Position numbers and translations under genes: made by a program. The notes beneath the pieces were generated by a model. The model did not search any database. It had not been told where the DNA came from and worked only from the letters and a program-made list of their open reading frames with translations. From NCBI GenBank assembly GCA_913060845.1, contig CAJXVF010000164.1, positions 1 to 6,059 on the forward strand: 6,059 bases of DNA, given 5' to 3'. Below are positions 6,012 through 6,059 of the stretch, in pieces; position 1 is the first letter of the stretch, and every line of letters begins with the position of its first letter. Source of the DNA: an uncultured Alphaproteobacteria bacterium (GTDB lineage: Bacteria; Pseudomonadota; Alphaproteobacteria; Bin95).

Positions 6012-6059
6012 CTGTCTCTTATACACATCTCCGAGCCCACGAGACCTCTCTACATCTCG
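6012..6059 (-). other. Nextera i7 adapter, not genomic
   Basis: Positions 6012-6030 are the reverse complement of the 19-bp Tn5 mosaic end, 6031-6045 (ccgagcccacgagac) the read-2 adapter, 6046-6053 (ctctctac) the i7 index, and 6054-6059 (atctcg) the start of the Illumina P7 sequence. Index and adapter are the same as at the left end, in inverted orientation. Genomic sequence ends at 6011. Confidence 0.98.

Overview
The window is a 5,969-bp genomic insert (43-6011) bounded at both ends by Illumina Nextera (Tn5) i7 adapter sequence. It looks like a metagenomic or single-cell assembly contig whose adapters were not trimmed. The insert is chromosomal housekeeping DNA from an alphaproteobacterium. 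The evidence is the gene order rpsB-tsf-pyrH-frr-uppS-cdsA-dxr (gammaproteobacteria usually have frr-dxr-uppS-cdsA), the S2 N-terminus ([20 protein letters not shown]), and the long acidic Ala/Pro/Glu tail on S2. A Rhodospirillales-like affiliation is a guess from protein flavour only.

Layout, reading along the minus strand from right to left: adapter (6012-6059); the 3' part of a DUF985/cupin_5 gene (5711-6010); an AT-rich then GC-rich intergenic region of about 490 bp holding a good sigma70-like promoter, a possible 34-codon small ORF and several inverted repeats (5223-5710); rpsB (4326-5222); a 151-bp spacer with three stem-loops; tsf (3251-4174); pyrH (2484-3212); frr (1878-2438); uppS (1165-1881, TTG start overlapping the frr stop); cdsA (228-1187, overlapping uppS); the first 63 codons of dxr (43-231, overlapping the cdsA stop); adapter (1-42). 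Every real gene is on the minus strand. The plus-strand ORFs are shadows.

The operon couples translation with envelope and isoprenoid supply. S2, EF-Ts and ribosome recycling factor serve ribosome function, and UMP kinase feeds the UTP/CTP pools. DXR makes MEP for isopentenyl units, UppS polymerises those units into the undecaprenyl lipid carrier, and CdsA uses CTP to activate phosphatidic acid for phospholipid synthesis. The last three genes overlap end to end, which suggests translational coupling.

I see no undescribed multi-gene system here. The points worth a second look are the adapter-derived false inverted repeat and false gene starts, a 15-bp in-frame tandem duplication in the cupin gene, and the long structured region upstream of rpsB with its candidate small ORF.
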